A stretch of 64,000 nucleotides of DNA from Spirochaetota bacterium (lineage in GTDB: Bacteria > Spirochaetota > UBA4802 > UBA5368). How positions within the stretch are numbered: position 1 is the first letter of the stretch; every line of letters starts with the position of its first letter. The stretch covers positions 62,001-126,000 of the forward strand of contig SCSX01000015.1 of assembly GCA_004297825.1 (NCBI GenBank), written 5' to 3'. The translations under genes were made by a program, and so were the position numbers. Below, piece by piece: positions 18,662 to 26,333 of this stretch. Under the pieces are notes generated by a model. It did not search any database and was not told the DNA's origin. It saw only the letters and a program-made list of their open reading frames with translations.

Positions 18662-21600
18662 TCATTCATTATCGATATCCGCCTTTACCTGGTGCGCCAG
18701 CATGGGGCCGAATACCGCTGCGGCGAGTCGGCGGAATCTTTCACCGTCCGGCGGATTTGGCCCAAAGCAGCGCATGAAATACCTGTCCTGGACGTCCCCC
18801 TTCGCGTGGCCGGTGGAATCGGCGGGGCTCCACGCCGCGTCTATGGCCCGAAGGATTTTACGTTCCCGTGCGGCGGGATCCCCGGCGGTCTTCGCGTCCG
18901 CTTCGCAGAAGGCGAGTGAAGTTCTTGGAAAGAAGGGAACCGGCTCGTCGAGTCCGCCCGTGAAAATTTCCGCAAGGGCGCCCAGGTACCCGGGCGCGCC
19001 GTCGAAGTGGTTCATACGATAAATGGCGTCAAGGCACACGAGGTGGCTCACGCACCCGGAGCCGAAAGAACCGGAGGCGCAGGCCACGCAGTGTCCCAGC
19101 CACGCGGCCAGCCTGTCCTTTTCACGCGCCGCTCCCGCGCGGTGGTACAGCGTGCCCGTCGGGAGGACTCCCTGCAGCCGGCCCCCTATGACGAGGCCGC
19201 CGGCCCCCACGCTGAAGTCCCGTGCCGCGGGCGCGGTCCCGCGGCCCAGCGCCGTAACGTTATGCGCTATCCGATCCGCATCCGGACCCAGGCGCACGAG
19301 CATACCCGAGGAAAGCCCGCCCCGGGGAAGCATACCGGACGCCCTCATGGTCTTCGCGGTTTCGGCGGGATCCCGCCCGGCCAGTGCGCCCCGGATGAGC
19401 GTCGCGCGCGCCCTGTAATCGTCCAGGTTCGACGGAAACATGGGCTCCTCGTCGCTGACCGCTTCCTCCACCAGGGGAATGTTCACGCCCAGCCTTTGCG
19501 TCAGGAACCAGCGGGAGGGATTTTCGAAGAAGTCAAGGAATTGTTCCAGCGCGATTTCCCCTTTCACGGGCCGGACCGACGGAAGTTTCCCGTGCAAAAA
19601 AACCCCGGGTGACGCCGCCCGCGCACGCGCCCGGCAGGTCTCCCCCTGCATCGCCGAATAGCTGAACAGCCGGTCCCTCCCGGAGAAGTAACGCGCGCTG
19701 AACGGCTGGAGCGGGTGCCGATTCACCAGCCATTCCCGCGCGCCCTTTCCCGGTCCCGTGAAGGCGGCATCGATATAGTCAAGCAGTTCGCTCACGCACA
19801 CCGAGGGGGGAATTTCGCTGTTATCCCTGCTGCTCTGCCCTACGTAGCTGATATACAGCGTCTCCCGCGCCGATAACAGGGTCTCCAGGAAGGTGTAGCG
19901 GTCCTCGTCCCGGATGGACCGGTCGCCCGGGCGGGGCGCGCGCGAAACGAGGTCGAAGGCCGGCGCCCTGACGGCCCGTGGGAACGCCCCGTCGTTCATG
20001 CCGATAAGGCAGATGACCCGGAAGGGAATGCTGCGCATGGGGAGCATCGCGCTGAAGGTCACGCCGCCCCCCAGGAAACCGCCGCTATCGAATGACTCGC
20101 CCACCGCCCCCAGGAGCCACGCGACGACCACCCTCGCGTCGAGGATATCCCCGTAACCCGTCCGTTCGCCGATAAGCGAGAGTCGCGCGACGGCGGACCG
20201 GAGCATCGCCTCGTCATCGCGCGCGTCTTCGCCGGCCAGGAAAAGCCTGTCCAGTATCCCGGTCAGCGCTTCCTTCCACCCGGAAAGCGTTCTCGCCGTG
20301 TCCAGGGTGTCGACAGCCTGAAACAGCGTTTCACAGAAATCGATAAATCGCCCGAGCACCTGGGCCCCGCTTCCCTCGATCGTATCGCAGGGCAGGATTC
20401 CCCTGAAAATCCGTTCCTCCCGGCCCGGCATGGCGACCCCGAGCAGCAGGCGCTCGATACCAAAGCGCCAGGAATGCTCATGGAATTCCGGGAATCCCTC
20501 CCTCTTCCGCCAGCCCGCGTCCCGCCCCCAACGCACGCCCGACCCTTCCGCAAGATCGCGCAGGAGCGGAATATCGTGCTCCTCGATCCCGAAGCGCGAT
20601 CGGACATCTTCAAATTCAAGGAAATCGAGTACGGCGCTGGCCTCGAACCGTTTATGTAGGAAATCGAAGAAGGTGAAGAAGGAATCGATAAATCGCCTGG
20701 CCTTGCGTATCCCGCGATCGGCGATCGTGAAGGGAATCGCGCGGTCGCCCGCCGTGTCGTCGCCCAGGACGGCCCCGATGAAGGGCGCGTATTCCTCGAT
20801 ATCCGGCGTCATCACCAGCACGTCGCGGGGCTCCAGCCCCGCACAACGCTCGAACATCTCCAGCAGCGCGTCGCGGAGAACCTGCACCTCGCGCATGGCG
20901 CTGTGGCAGGAGTTCACGATTACACTGCGGTCGTCCGGCGCGGGGAACCGCCGCTCCGCCGGATTCACCCCTGCGCCCTCCACGAAATCCGGCGCCCCCG
21001 GATCACTCACCCGAAAAATGTCGTTCTGGATGCTTCCCCTCATGGTACCCGCACCCGGCGGCTCGTATAAGGGAAACGACGCCTCTCCCGTATCGAGCGT
21101 TGTCACCAGTTCCTGGAACTCCCTCCCCGATTTTCCCAGGGAGGCGAGCAGACTGTTTCCCTTCTCAAGGTGCAGGTCTTCGGCGGACATGGGCCCGCCC
21201 GGCGACCTTCGCGCGATCCGCGCGATTTCCGTATCGGAACGTATATCGGCCCAGAACTCCGGCGTGGGGCTCAGGACGAACAGGCGTACATCGACGTACC
21301 GGGAGATGGCGGAGAGCACCTCCATGTGAAAGGGCGGCAGCGAGGGAATCCCGAACACCGAGACCCGTTCGGGAAGGAACGACGCCGCGTCATCCGATGC
21401 GCCCAGCCTCTCGAAGAACAGGGCCCGCCGTGCCGCCCGGTGGGAACGTGCCCCCGTACCCGCAAGGGCGCGCCAGAGCTCCGCCTGCCACTGGCCGTCT
21501 TCCCCTTCTTCCCACGAGGTCACGATATCCGGCCTGAAGGTGATGTACTGGTCGAAGACGTCGGCGAGGCGGGTCGCCAGCTGGAAGCGTTTGAGATGGT

Positions 21601-21961
21601 CGTTGTCCTTCCCAAGGTACGAGCGCACCAGGGCGAAACCCGGCCGGGGAGCGCATTCCGGGAGAAGCCGCATCAATTTCCAGGTGATCGATTCGCGGGA
21701 GAAAGAAGCCTCGTCCGCCGGTTCGCCGATCACGCGCGAAAAGATATCCTCGATGGCGATGTTGGGAAACGGAAACCGTGCGTTGGCGAAGATACCGTTG
21801 CGGGCCGCAAGCTCGAGCGAGAGCCATCGCTCCATGCCGCGGCTCTGCACGATTATCGTCTCCGGGGTGAACGGGTGCGCACACGGTGCGCGCGTGACCT
21901 GGGCCAGTGCCCCGGCGAGAATCTCCAGGCGGTTGCCGGTATACAGGCTTAAGCCCGCCAT
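18662..21961 (-). CDS. recC: Exodeoxyribonuclease V subunit gamma (RecC)
   Basis: The Chi-scanning and structural subunit of RecBCD, 1099 residues against about 1120 in E. coli. The N-terminus shows the family pattern (LYTGNRLEILA, IVQSRGMERWLSLELA), followed by a degenerate helicase-like core with VLVMTPDIEEYAPFI, IPFTIADRG, and the segment PMRSIPFRVICLIGMNDGAF. Its C-terminus overlaps the recB reading frame region, and its start lies within the end of mobB (13-base overlap), so mobB-recC-recB-recD look like one transcription unit. Confidence 0.93.
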   Translation of the reverse strand: MAGLSLYTGNRLEILAGALAQVTRAPCAHPFTPETIIVQSRGMERWLSLELAARNGIFANARFPFPNIAIEDIFSRVIGEPADEASFSRESITWKLMRLLPECAPRPGFALVRSYLGKDNDHLKRFQLATRLADVFDQYITFRPDIVTSWEEGEDGQWQAELWRALAGTGARSHRAARRALFFERLGASDDAASFLPERVSVFGIPSLPPFHMEVLSAISRYVDVRLFVLSPTPEFWADIRSDTEIARIARRSPGGPMSAEDLHLEKGNSLLASLGKSGREFQELVTTLDTGEASFPLYEPPGAGTMRGSIQNDIFRVSDPGAPDFVEGAGVNPAERRFPAPDDRSVIVNSCHSAMREVQVLRDALLEMFERCAGLEPRDVLVMTPDIEEYAPFIGAVLGDDTAGDRAIPFTIADRGIRKARRFIDSFFTFFDFLHKRFEASAVLDFLEFEDVRSRFGIEEHDIPLLRDLAEGSGVRWGRDAGWRKREGFPEFHEHSWRFGIERLLLGVAMPGREERIFRGILPCDTIEGSGAQVLGRFIDFCETLFQAVDTLDTARTLSGWKEALTGILDRLFLAGEDARDDEAMLRSAVARLSLIGERTGYGDILDARVVVAWLLGAVGESFDSGGFLGGGVTFSAMLPMRSIPFRVICLIGMNDGAFPRAVRAPAFDLVSRAPRPGDRSIRDEDRYTFLETLLSARETLYISYVGQSSRDNSEIPPSVCVSELLDYIDAAFTGPGKGAREWLVNRHPLQPFSARYFSGRDRLFSYSAMQGETCRARARAASPGVFLHGKLPSVRPVKGEIALEQFLDFFENPSRWFLTQRLGVNIPLVEEAVSDEEPMFPSNLDDYRARATLIRGALAGRDPAETAKTMRASGMLPRGGLSSGMLVRLGPDADRIAHNVTALGRGTAPAARDFSVGAGGLVIGGRLQGVLPTGTLYHRAGAAREKDRLAAWLGHCVACASGSFGSGCVSHLVCLDAIYRMNHFDGAPGYLGALAEIFTGGLDEPVPFFPRTSLAFCEADAKTAGDPAARERKILRAIDAAWSPADSTGHAKGDVQDRYFMRCFGPNPPDGERFRRLAAAVFGPMLAHQVKADIDNE

Positions 21962-22440
21962 AGCTCCTCGATGAAGCGTGCGACCCCGCCGATATCGTCC
22001 CTGCGAAACACGGGTCTTTTGTCCCTGACGGCAGTATCGGTGACCAGCGCCGTGATGTTTCTCACGCCCGAGGTATCGAGGGGACCCTCCGGCGAGTCGC
22101 CGATAACCTCGATCTTGGTGATATCGCCCTCCTTGTAGCCCTCGATGATGACGAGATCGAACGCAGGGAAGAATCGCTGCGCGAGATCGACAGGCGAAAG
22201 GGCGTCCACGTTGGATGCCATGACCGCATAATCCCGGTCGTTCGTTATGATGCTCGCGGCGGCGCCCGCCTCGCGGTAGCGGAAGGTGTCCTTTCCGGGG
22301 GTGTCGACGGTGAAATCATGCTTCATGTGTTTAATGATTGCAATTTTAAGCCCGCCTTCGCCCCAATGACGCAAAAGCCTTTCAATAAGCGTGGTTTTGC
22401 CCGACCCGGACCTGCCCACGATGGAAATGATATGTGGCAT
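21949..22440 (-). CDS. mobB: Molybdopterin-guanine dinucleotide biosynthesis protein B
   Basis: A 163-residue GTP-binding adaptor of molybdenum cofactor assembly. Walker A GRSGSGKTT is at residues 9-17, followed by the MobB segment IAIIKHMKHDF, the D-x-x-G-K-D-T-F-R-Y-R-E-A-G-A stretch and DLVIIEGYKEG. MobB binds MobA and helps load GMP on molybdopterin. The two genes are divergent with 41 bases between starts, and the promoters must lie inside or overlap that short gap. Downstream it overlaps recC by 13 bases, an unusual partnership that is probably positional. Confidence 0.93.
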   Translation of the reverse strand: MPHIISIVGRSGSGKTTLIERLLRHWGEGGLKIAIIKHMKHDFTVDTPGKDTFRYREAGAAASIITNDRDYAVMASNVDALSPVDLAQRFFPAFDLVIIEGYKEGDITKIEVIGDSPEGPLDTSGVRNITALVTDTAVRDKRPVFRRDDIGGVARFIEELWRA

Positions 22441-22481
22441 AATCCGATTAACGCAAAACCAGGGCCGCGTGTCAAGGAAAT

Positions 22482-23084
22482 ATGGACCAGCGAATCGAGG
22501 GAGTGACCGCCTATATCGTCGCCGGGGGCAAGAGCAGCCGGTTCGGCCGCGACAAATCCCTTTATCCCTACGAGGGGAAGCCCCTGATAGAGCACGTCAT
22601 TGGCACGCTCTCCCTGGTGTTCGACCGGATCGTCATCGTCGCCGACGAGTCCGCCAAGTTCGCGTATCTGGGCCTCGAATGTATACCCGATGCCGTACCC
22701 GCCCACGGCCCCATAGGCGGGATATACTCTGCCCTCCTCCATGCGGCCGGGCCTTACAGCTTCATCTCCGCCTGCGACATGCCGTTCCTGTCCGCCGGCC
22801 TGATCCGTTACATGGGTACGTTTATCGGCACCCATGACGTAATCGTGCCCTGCGTAAATGAATTCTACGAGCCCCTTCACGCGTTTTATTCCCGGGCATG
22901 CATCGATCCCCTGTGCAGCGCCATAGAGGAGAACCGGAGGCAGATCATCCGGATATTTCCCGCGGTGAACGTCCGGAGGATCCCGGAGGACGAGATACGC
23001 CGGTTCACGGACCCCTCCCACGTGTTTCATAACATCAATTTTATCGAGGATATCGCCGGTCCCCCCGGCGGAATGCCCGCGTGA
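22482..23084 (+). CDS. mobA: Molybdenum cofactor guanylyltransferase
   Basis: A 200-residue nucleotidyltransferase that transfers GMP from GTP to molybdopterin, giving the bis-MGD cofactor of DMSO-reductase-type enzymes. The GTP-binding signature VAGGKSSRFGRDKSL is at the N-terminus, followed by GPIGGIYSAL and the acidic metal site SACDMPFLS. The length is typical for MobA. It is divergent from mobB and followed 73 bases later by an XRE-cupin regulator. No molybdoenzyme gene is in the window. Confidence 0.93.
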   Translation: MDQRIEGVTAYIVAGGKSSRFGRDKSLYPYEGKPLIEHVIGTLSLVFDRIVIVADESAKFAYLGLECIPDAVPAHGPIGGIYSALLHAAGPYSFISACDMPFLSAGLIRYMGTFIGTHDVIVPCVNEFYEPLHAFYSRACIDPLCSAIEENRRQIIRIFPAVNVRRIPEDEIRRFTDPSHVFHNINFIEDIAGPPGGMPA

Positions 23085-23157
23085 AACTTTAATTGACGTG
23101 CAAGAAGAGACCCGATACCTTGAACACAGGCGATTATACCACGATTGGAGAATGCTC

Positions 23158-23727
23158 ATGGCTGCGGAAGAGGTAAAGGTCGGCGAAAAGATCAAGGCGA
23201 CACGGGAGGCGAAAGGCCTCGCGCTCAAGGACATCGCCGACAGGACCGGGTTTTCAACCGCCTTTCTCTCCCAGCTCGAAAATCACCTGATATCGCCGCC
23301 GCTGGGCGCCATAATCAAGATCGCGCATTCGCTCGACGTGGAGATCGGCACCCTGTTCAACCAGGTGGGGACCGCCCCTTTCACCATCGTGCGCACGCAC
23401 GAACGCACGCCCACCTCGCGCGTCGCGTCCAAGGAAGGGGTCCGATACGGATATTCCTACGAATCGCTCGCCCCGGACAAGATCAACCGGCGCATGGAAC
23501 CCTTCCTGGTCACCCTGGAACCGGTCTCCACGCAGGGCGTTCCCTACAACCATGAAGGCGAGGAATTCCTGTTCGTCCTGGAGGGCAAGATCGAGGTTCG
23601 CCTGGGCGAATATACCGATACGCTCGAGCCGGGCGACAGCATTTATTACGATTCGACCACCCCTCATAAAGTGGCCTGCGCGGGGGACAAGCCGGCCAGG
23701 ATACTCGCGGTGATCTTTGCGTCCTGA
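23158..23727 (+). CDS. XRE-family regulator with C-terminal cupin domain
   Basis: A 190-residue transcription factor. The HTH_3 domain covers about residues 7-62 (ALKDIADRTGFSTAFLSQLE as the core), and a small cupin fold covers about 115-188 (NHEGEEFLFVLEGKIEV, LEPGDSIYYDSTTPHK). Proteins of this layout (PuuR/SutR-like) sense a small metabolite through the cupin. The frame is open upstream to 23098, but the ATG at 23158 has GGAG 7 bases before it and fits the family start. Its target is unknown; nearest neighbours are mobA upstream and purF downstream. Confidence 0.9.
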   Translation: MAAEEVKVGEKIKATREAKGLALKDIADRTGFSTAFLSQLENHLISPPLGAIIKIAHSLDVEIGTLFNQVGTAPFTIVRTHERTPTSRVASKEGVRYGYSYESLAPDKINRRMEPFLVTLEPVSTQGVPYNHEGEEFLFVLEGKIEVRLGEYTDTLEPGDSIYYDSTTPHKVACAGDKPARILAVIFAS

Positions 23728-23858
23728 TTCCCGGACAGATTCGGCGCCGCACGTGCAACTATCAGGCAGTTAAATATTGTTTTCCCTTTCCCATGCGCTA
23801 CGTTGTCTGCGAGGTCTTTTTCAGATATGTTAAAAATGCATATCCAGGTTAAAAGTAC

Positions 23859-23887
23859 TTTACAAGTCGGCTAATTAGTTCTAAAGA
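23859..23887 (+). promoter_or_regulatory. Probable sigma70 promoter of purF
   Basis: TTTACA (23859-23864) and TAAAGA (23882-23887) are 17 bases apart, about 40 bases before the purF start. The surrounding 199-base gap is AT-richer than its neighbours. No purine riboswitch core was recognised in it. Confidence 0.5.
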
Positions 23888-23926
23888 CCGGGTAGCGATA
23901 TCAAATCCCCCAATCGAAGAGAAAAT

Positions 23927-25378
23927 ATGAAACCAGGGTGTCTTGGACACTATTTGAATAGTTACAAGCCGCGCGAGGAGTGCGGCGTTTTCGGCATATT
24001 CGGAACACCGCAGGCATCCAACCTGACCTACCTGGGCCTGTACCGCCTCCAGCATCGCGGCCAGGAGTCCGCGGGGATCGCCTCCTCGGACGGGATGCAC
24101 ATCTTCCGTTACGCGGGCATGGGCAAGGTCGTCGACATCTTCAAAGAGGAACACCTTGAAAGCCTGTCGGGACACATGGCGATAGGGCACAACCGCTATT
24201 CGACGACGGGCTCGTCCTTTCTCAGGAACGCCCAGCCCCTTCGCGCCGATTCGATTCTGGGGCCGATAGTGCTTTCGCACAATGGGAACCTCGTGAACGC
24301 GGGGGATATCCGGTTCGACCTGGAGCGCCAGGGCTCTATCTTCCAGACCTCGATAGACACCGAGATAATCGTGCACCTCATGGCGCGCTCCGGGATAAGC
24401 GATTTTCTCGAAGCGCTCATACGCTCGCTCAAGCAGATCCGGGGGGCCTACTCGCTTCTGGTCATGAACCAGAACGCCATTTACGCCGTCAGGGATCCGT
24501 ACGGCTTCCGGCCGCTCGTGCTGGGAAAGCTCGACGACGCCTGGGTGGTCGCATCCGAGACCTGCGCCTTCGACATCATCGACGCGGAATACGTGCGCGA
24601 AATCCAGCCGGGAGAGCTCGTGGAGATTACTGCAAACGGCGTGCGCTCCTACTTCCCGTTCGAGAAGCACGACCAGGCGCTGTGCATCTTCGAATACATC
24701 TACTTCTCGAGGCCCGATTCCATCATTTTCGGAAACTCGGTCCACGACATGCGCATCCAGCTGGGACGCACCCTCGCCAAGCAATCGCCCGCGAACGCCG
24801 ACATCGTCGTGCCCATTCCCGATTCCTCGACCTGCGCGGCGCTGGGCTATTCCCGTGAATCGGGAATCCCCTACGAAAACGGTATGATCCGGAGCCATTA
24901 CATAGGCCGGACCTTTATCGAGCCGTCGCAGAAGATCCGCGACTTCGGGGCCAAGATCAAGTACAACGTCGTGCGCTCGGCCGTGGCGGGAAAGAAGCTC
25001 GTGATCGTGGACGATTCCATCATGCGCGGCACCACGATGCGCAAGATCATAAAGATGTTCCGCAACGCGGGCGCGGTCGAGATACACGTGCGCATATCGT
25101 CCCCGCCCACCATGTTCCCGTGCTTCTACGGCATCGATATTCCCACGCGAAGCGAGCTCATCGCCTCGTCGCACTCCATCGAGGAGATTCGCAAATATCT
25201 CCGCGTCGAGTCCATCGAGTACCTCACGCGCGAGAACATGCTCGCGGCGATCGACCGCCCCGAGATGCAGTTCTGCGCGGCGTGCTTCGACGGAAAATAC
25301 CCGGTCGAGTTCCGTCAGAGCGAGGACAGCCAGAAGTATCTCTTCGAAGACCTCGCCATAAGCGGCGAATACTACTGA
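23927..25378 (+). CDS. purF: Amidophosphoribosyltransferase
   Basis: First committed enzyme of purine synthesis: it moves the glutamine amide nitrogen onto PRPP to make phosphoribosylamine. The protein has 483 residues. Cys19 of ECGVFGIF becomes the N-terminal catalytic cysteine after removal of an 18-residue propeptide. The glutaminase domain shows HRGQESAGI, GHNRYSTTG and LSHNGNL. The phosphoribosyltransferase domain has the PRPP loop VIVDDSIMRGTT. Cysteines in ALCIFEYIYF, PCFYGID and FCAACFDGKYP match the ligands of the Fe-S form known from Bacillus. The ATG has a GAAGAG ribosome-binding site. Confidence 0.96.
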   Translation: MKPGCLGHYLNSYKPREECGVFGIFGTPQASNLTYLGLYRLQHRGQESAGIASSDGMHIFRYAGMGKVVDIFKEEHLESLSGHMAIGHNRYSTTGSSFLRNAQPLRADSILGPIVLSHNGNLVNAGDIRFDLERQGSIFQTSIDTEIIVHLMARSGISDFLEALIRSLKQIRGAYSLLVMNQNAIYAVRDPYGFRPLVLGKLDDAWVVASETCAFDIIDAEYVREIQPGELVEITANGVRSYFPFEKHDQALCIFEYIYFSRPDSIIFGNSVHDMRIQLGRTLAKQSPANADIVVPIPDSSTCAALGYSRESGIPYENGMIRSHYIGRTFIEPSQKIRDFGAKIKYNVVRSAVAGKKLVIVDDSIMRGTTMRKIIKMFRNAGAVEIHVRISSPPTMFPCFYGIDIPTRSELIASSHSIEEIRKYLRVESIEYLTRENMLAAIDRPEMQFCAACFDGKYPVEFRQSEDSQKYLFEDLAISGEYY

Positions 25379-25456
25379 TCGGCGGGAATGAAACCGCGCG
25401 TTGAAACGCGCGGCTACGAAGCATAAACACCCGCCGCCCCGGCGCGGAAAAAAAAC

Positions 25457-25486
25457 TTGACACTCCCATGAGCGGGGCCTTATGTG
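25457..25486 (+). promoter_or_regulatory. Promoter of tRNA-Trp
   Basis: A perfect TTGACA (25457-25462) and TATGTG (25481-25486), 18 bases apart, place transcription start within a few bases of the tRNA 5' end at 25497. Confidence 0.55.
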
Positions 25487-25496
25487 GGACACGTAC

Positions 25497-25569
25497 AGGT
25501 GACTAGCTCAATTGGTAGAGCAGCGGTCTCCAAAACCGCAGGCTGGGGGTTCGAGCCCCTCGTCACCTG
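25497..25569 (+). tRNA. tRNA-Trp (CCA anticodon)
   Basis: A complete cloverleaf can be folded by eye. The acceptor stem AGGTGAC pairs with GTCACCT, with G as discriminator. The D arm is GCTC-AATTGGTA-GAGC. The anticodon stem GCGGT/ACCGC encloses the loop CTCCAAA, giving anticodon CCA. The T arm carries TTCGAGC. The 3' CCA is not encoded. A promoter precedes it and a strong terminator follows, so it is a single-gene transcription unit. Confidence 0.96.
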
Positions 25570-25584
25570 CATGAGGAACGCGAA

Positions 25585-25613
25585 AAGGCGGGGTTTTGAG
25601 ACCCCGCCTTTTT
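25585..25613 (+). terminator. Rho-independent terminator after tRNA-Trp
   Basis: A perfect 10-bp stem AAGGCGGGGT/ACCCCGCCTT with a 6-base loop (TTTGAG) is followed by a T run. It ends the tRNA transcript, 15 bases after the mature tRNA. Confidence 0.85.
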
Positions 25614-25632
25614 GCCCACTAAAACGCTGAAT

Positions 25633-25995
25633 TTATCCTTGATATGCTATACCCATCTTGTGAGCGATGCCATGCAACCTCTTATCATTAGTCCATAACA
25701 CGCAATCCGATAGTAAAGAGGATGCGAGAAGGTTGATGTCTATGAATCCTATTCCCTTACCCTGAAGTTTATTCATCTCGATAAAACGCAATATTTCCTG
25801 AAGGGCTATTTCAGGCGACGAATCAAGTGTTTGCAACAGGTTCAGGATTTCTTTGCGGTTTTTAAGAGTTCCGCATGCGAGTTCCCCGATTATAAAAGGA
25901 TGAATTACCACATCGGCATTGTTAAGCAGTTCTATCAACCGTGGATGGCCCTTCTTAAAGTGTTCGATCCAGACGGATGTGTCAACAAGGACCAT
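25633..25995 (-). CDS. vapC: VapC-like PIN-domain toxin
   Basis: A 120-residue PIN-domain ribonuclease. The acidic active-site residues can be placed at D5 (VDTSVW), E39 (GELA), D86 (GFIDIN) and D104 (WTNDKRL). The length and pattern are typical of VapC toxins, which cleave specific RNAs when freed from their antitoxin. The start codon is 4 bases after the vapB-like gene, the normal order for such pairs. The pair is more AT-rich than its surroundings, suggesting transfer. Confidence 0.88.
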   Translation of the reverse strand: MVLVDTSVWIEHFKKGHPRLIELLNNADVVIHPFIIGELACGTLKNRKEILNLLQTLDSSPEIALQEILRFIEMNKLQGKGIGFIDINLLASSLLSDCVLWTNDKRLHGIAHKMGIAYQG

Positions 25996-25999
25996 AGGC

Positions 26000-26194
26000 T
26001 TAGAAATCGTTCCTTCTTCTTCGTACCGTAGTCAATGACTTCTCTGTCCCACCGAGCTTCGCAAGACGCCTGCTGTTCTCTTTCTTAATAAGGGCCTCAA
26101 GGCCGAGGCGGACAAGAGTCGTTTTTTCGTCTATTCCGGTGAGAGATGAAGCCTTCTTGATTAATGAATCGTCAATATTTATTGTTGTTCTCAT
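26000..26194 (-). CDS. vapB: VapB-like antitoxin
   Basis: A 64-residue protein with a ribbon-helix-helix type N-terminus (MRTTINIDDSLIKKASSLTG) and a basic C-terminal tail (TTVRRRRNDF) that would wrap the toxin. It precedes the PIN toxin gene by 4 bases. Antitoxins of this group repress their own operon by binding an operator upstream; the AT-rich stretch just before 26194 is the likely place but no clear palindrome was identified. Confidence 0.85.
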   Translation of the reverse strand: MRTTINIDDSLIKKASSLTGIDEKTTLVRLGLEALIKKENSRRLAKLGGTEKSLTTVRRRRNDF

Positions 26195-26242
26195 ATGTAT
26201 CTATGTGCATATTTTAAGCATATTAGTCAAATAATAATTAAT

Positions 26243-26312
26243 AGTAGACTGTTGCGAGACCGCAGGGAGCACTGTGGGGCGTTTTCAGGGGCTGCGCACC
26301 CGCCTTTCTTCT
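26243..26312. repeat. GC-rich dispersed repeat, copy B
   Basis: This stretch between vapB and the PP2C phosphatase gene is a diverged relative of the repeat at 3606-3692: both have GTTGCGA, CAGGGA, a GGGG-C-TTTT block and AGGGGCT in the same order. It carries no gene. Confidence 0.45.
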
Positions 26313-26333
26313 TGACGATGGCCAGTTCCCCGC

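Noticed and set aside
23728-23926. Purine riboswitch before purF
   Set aside because: No recognisable conserved three-way junction core was found, and the gap is better explained by a sigma70 promoter.
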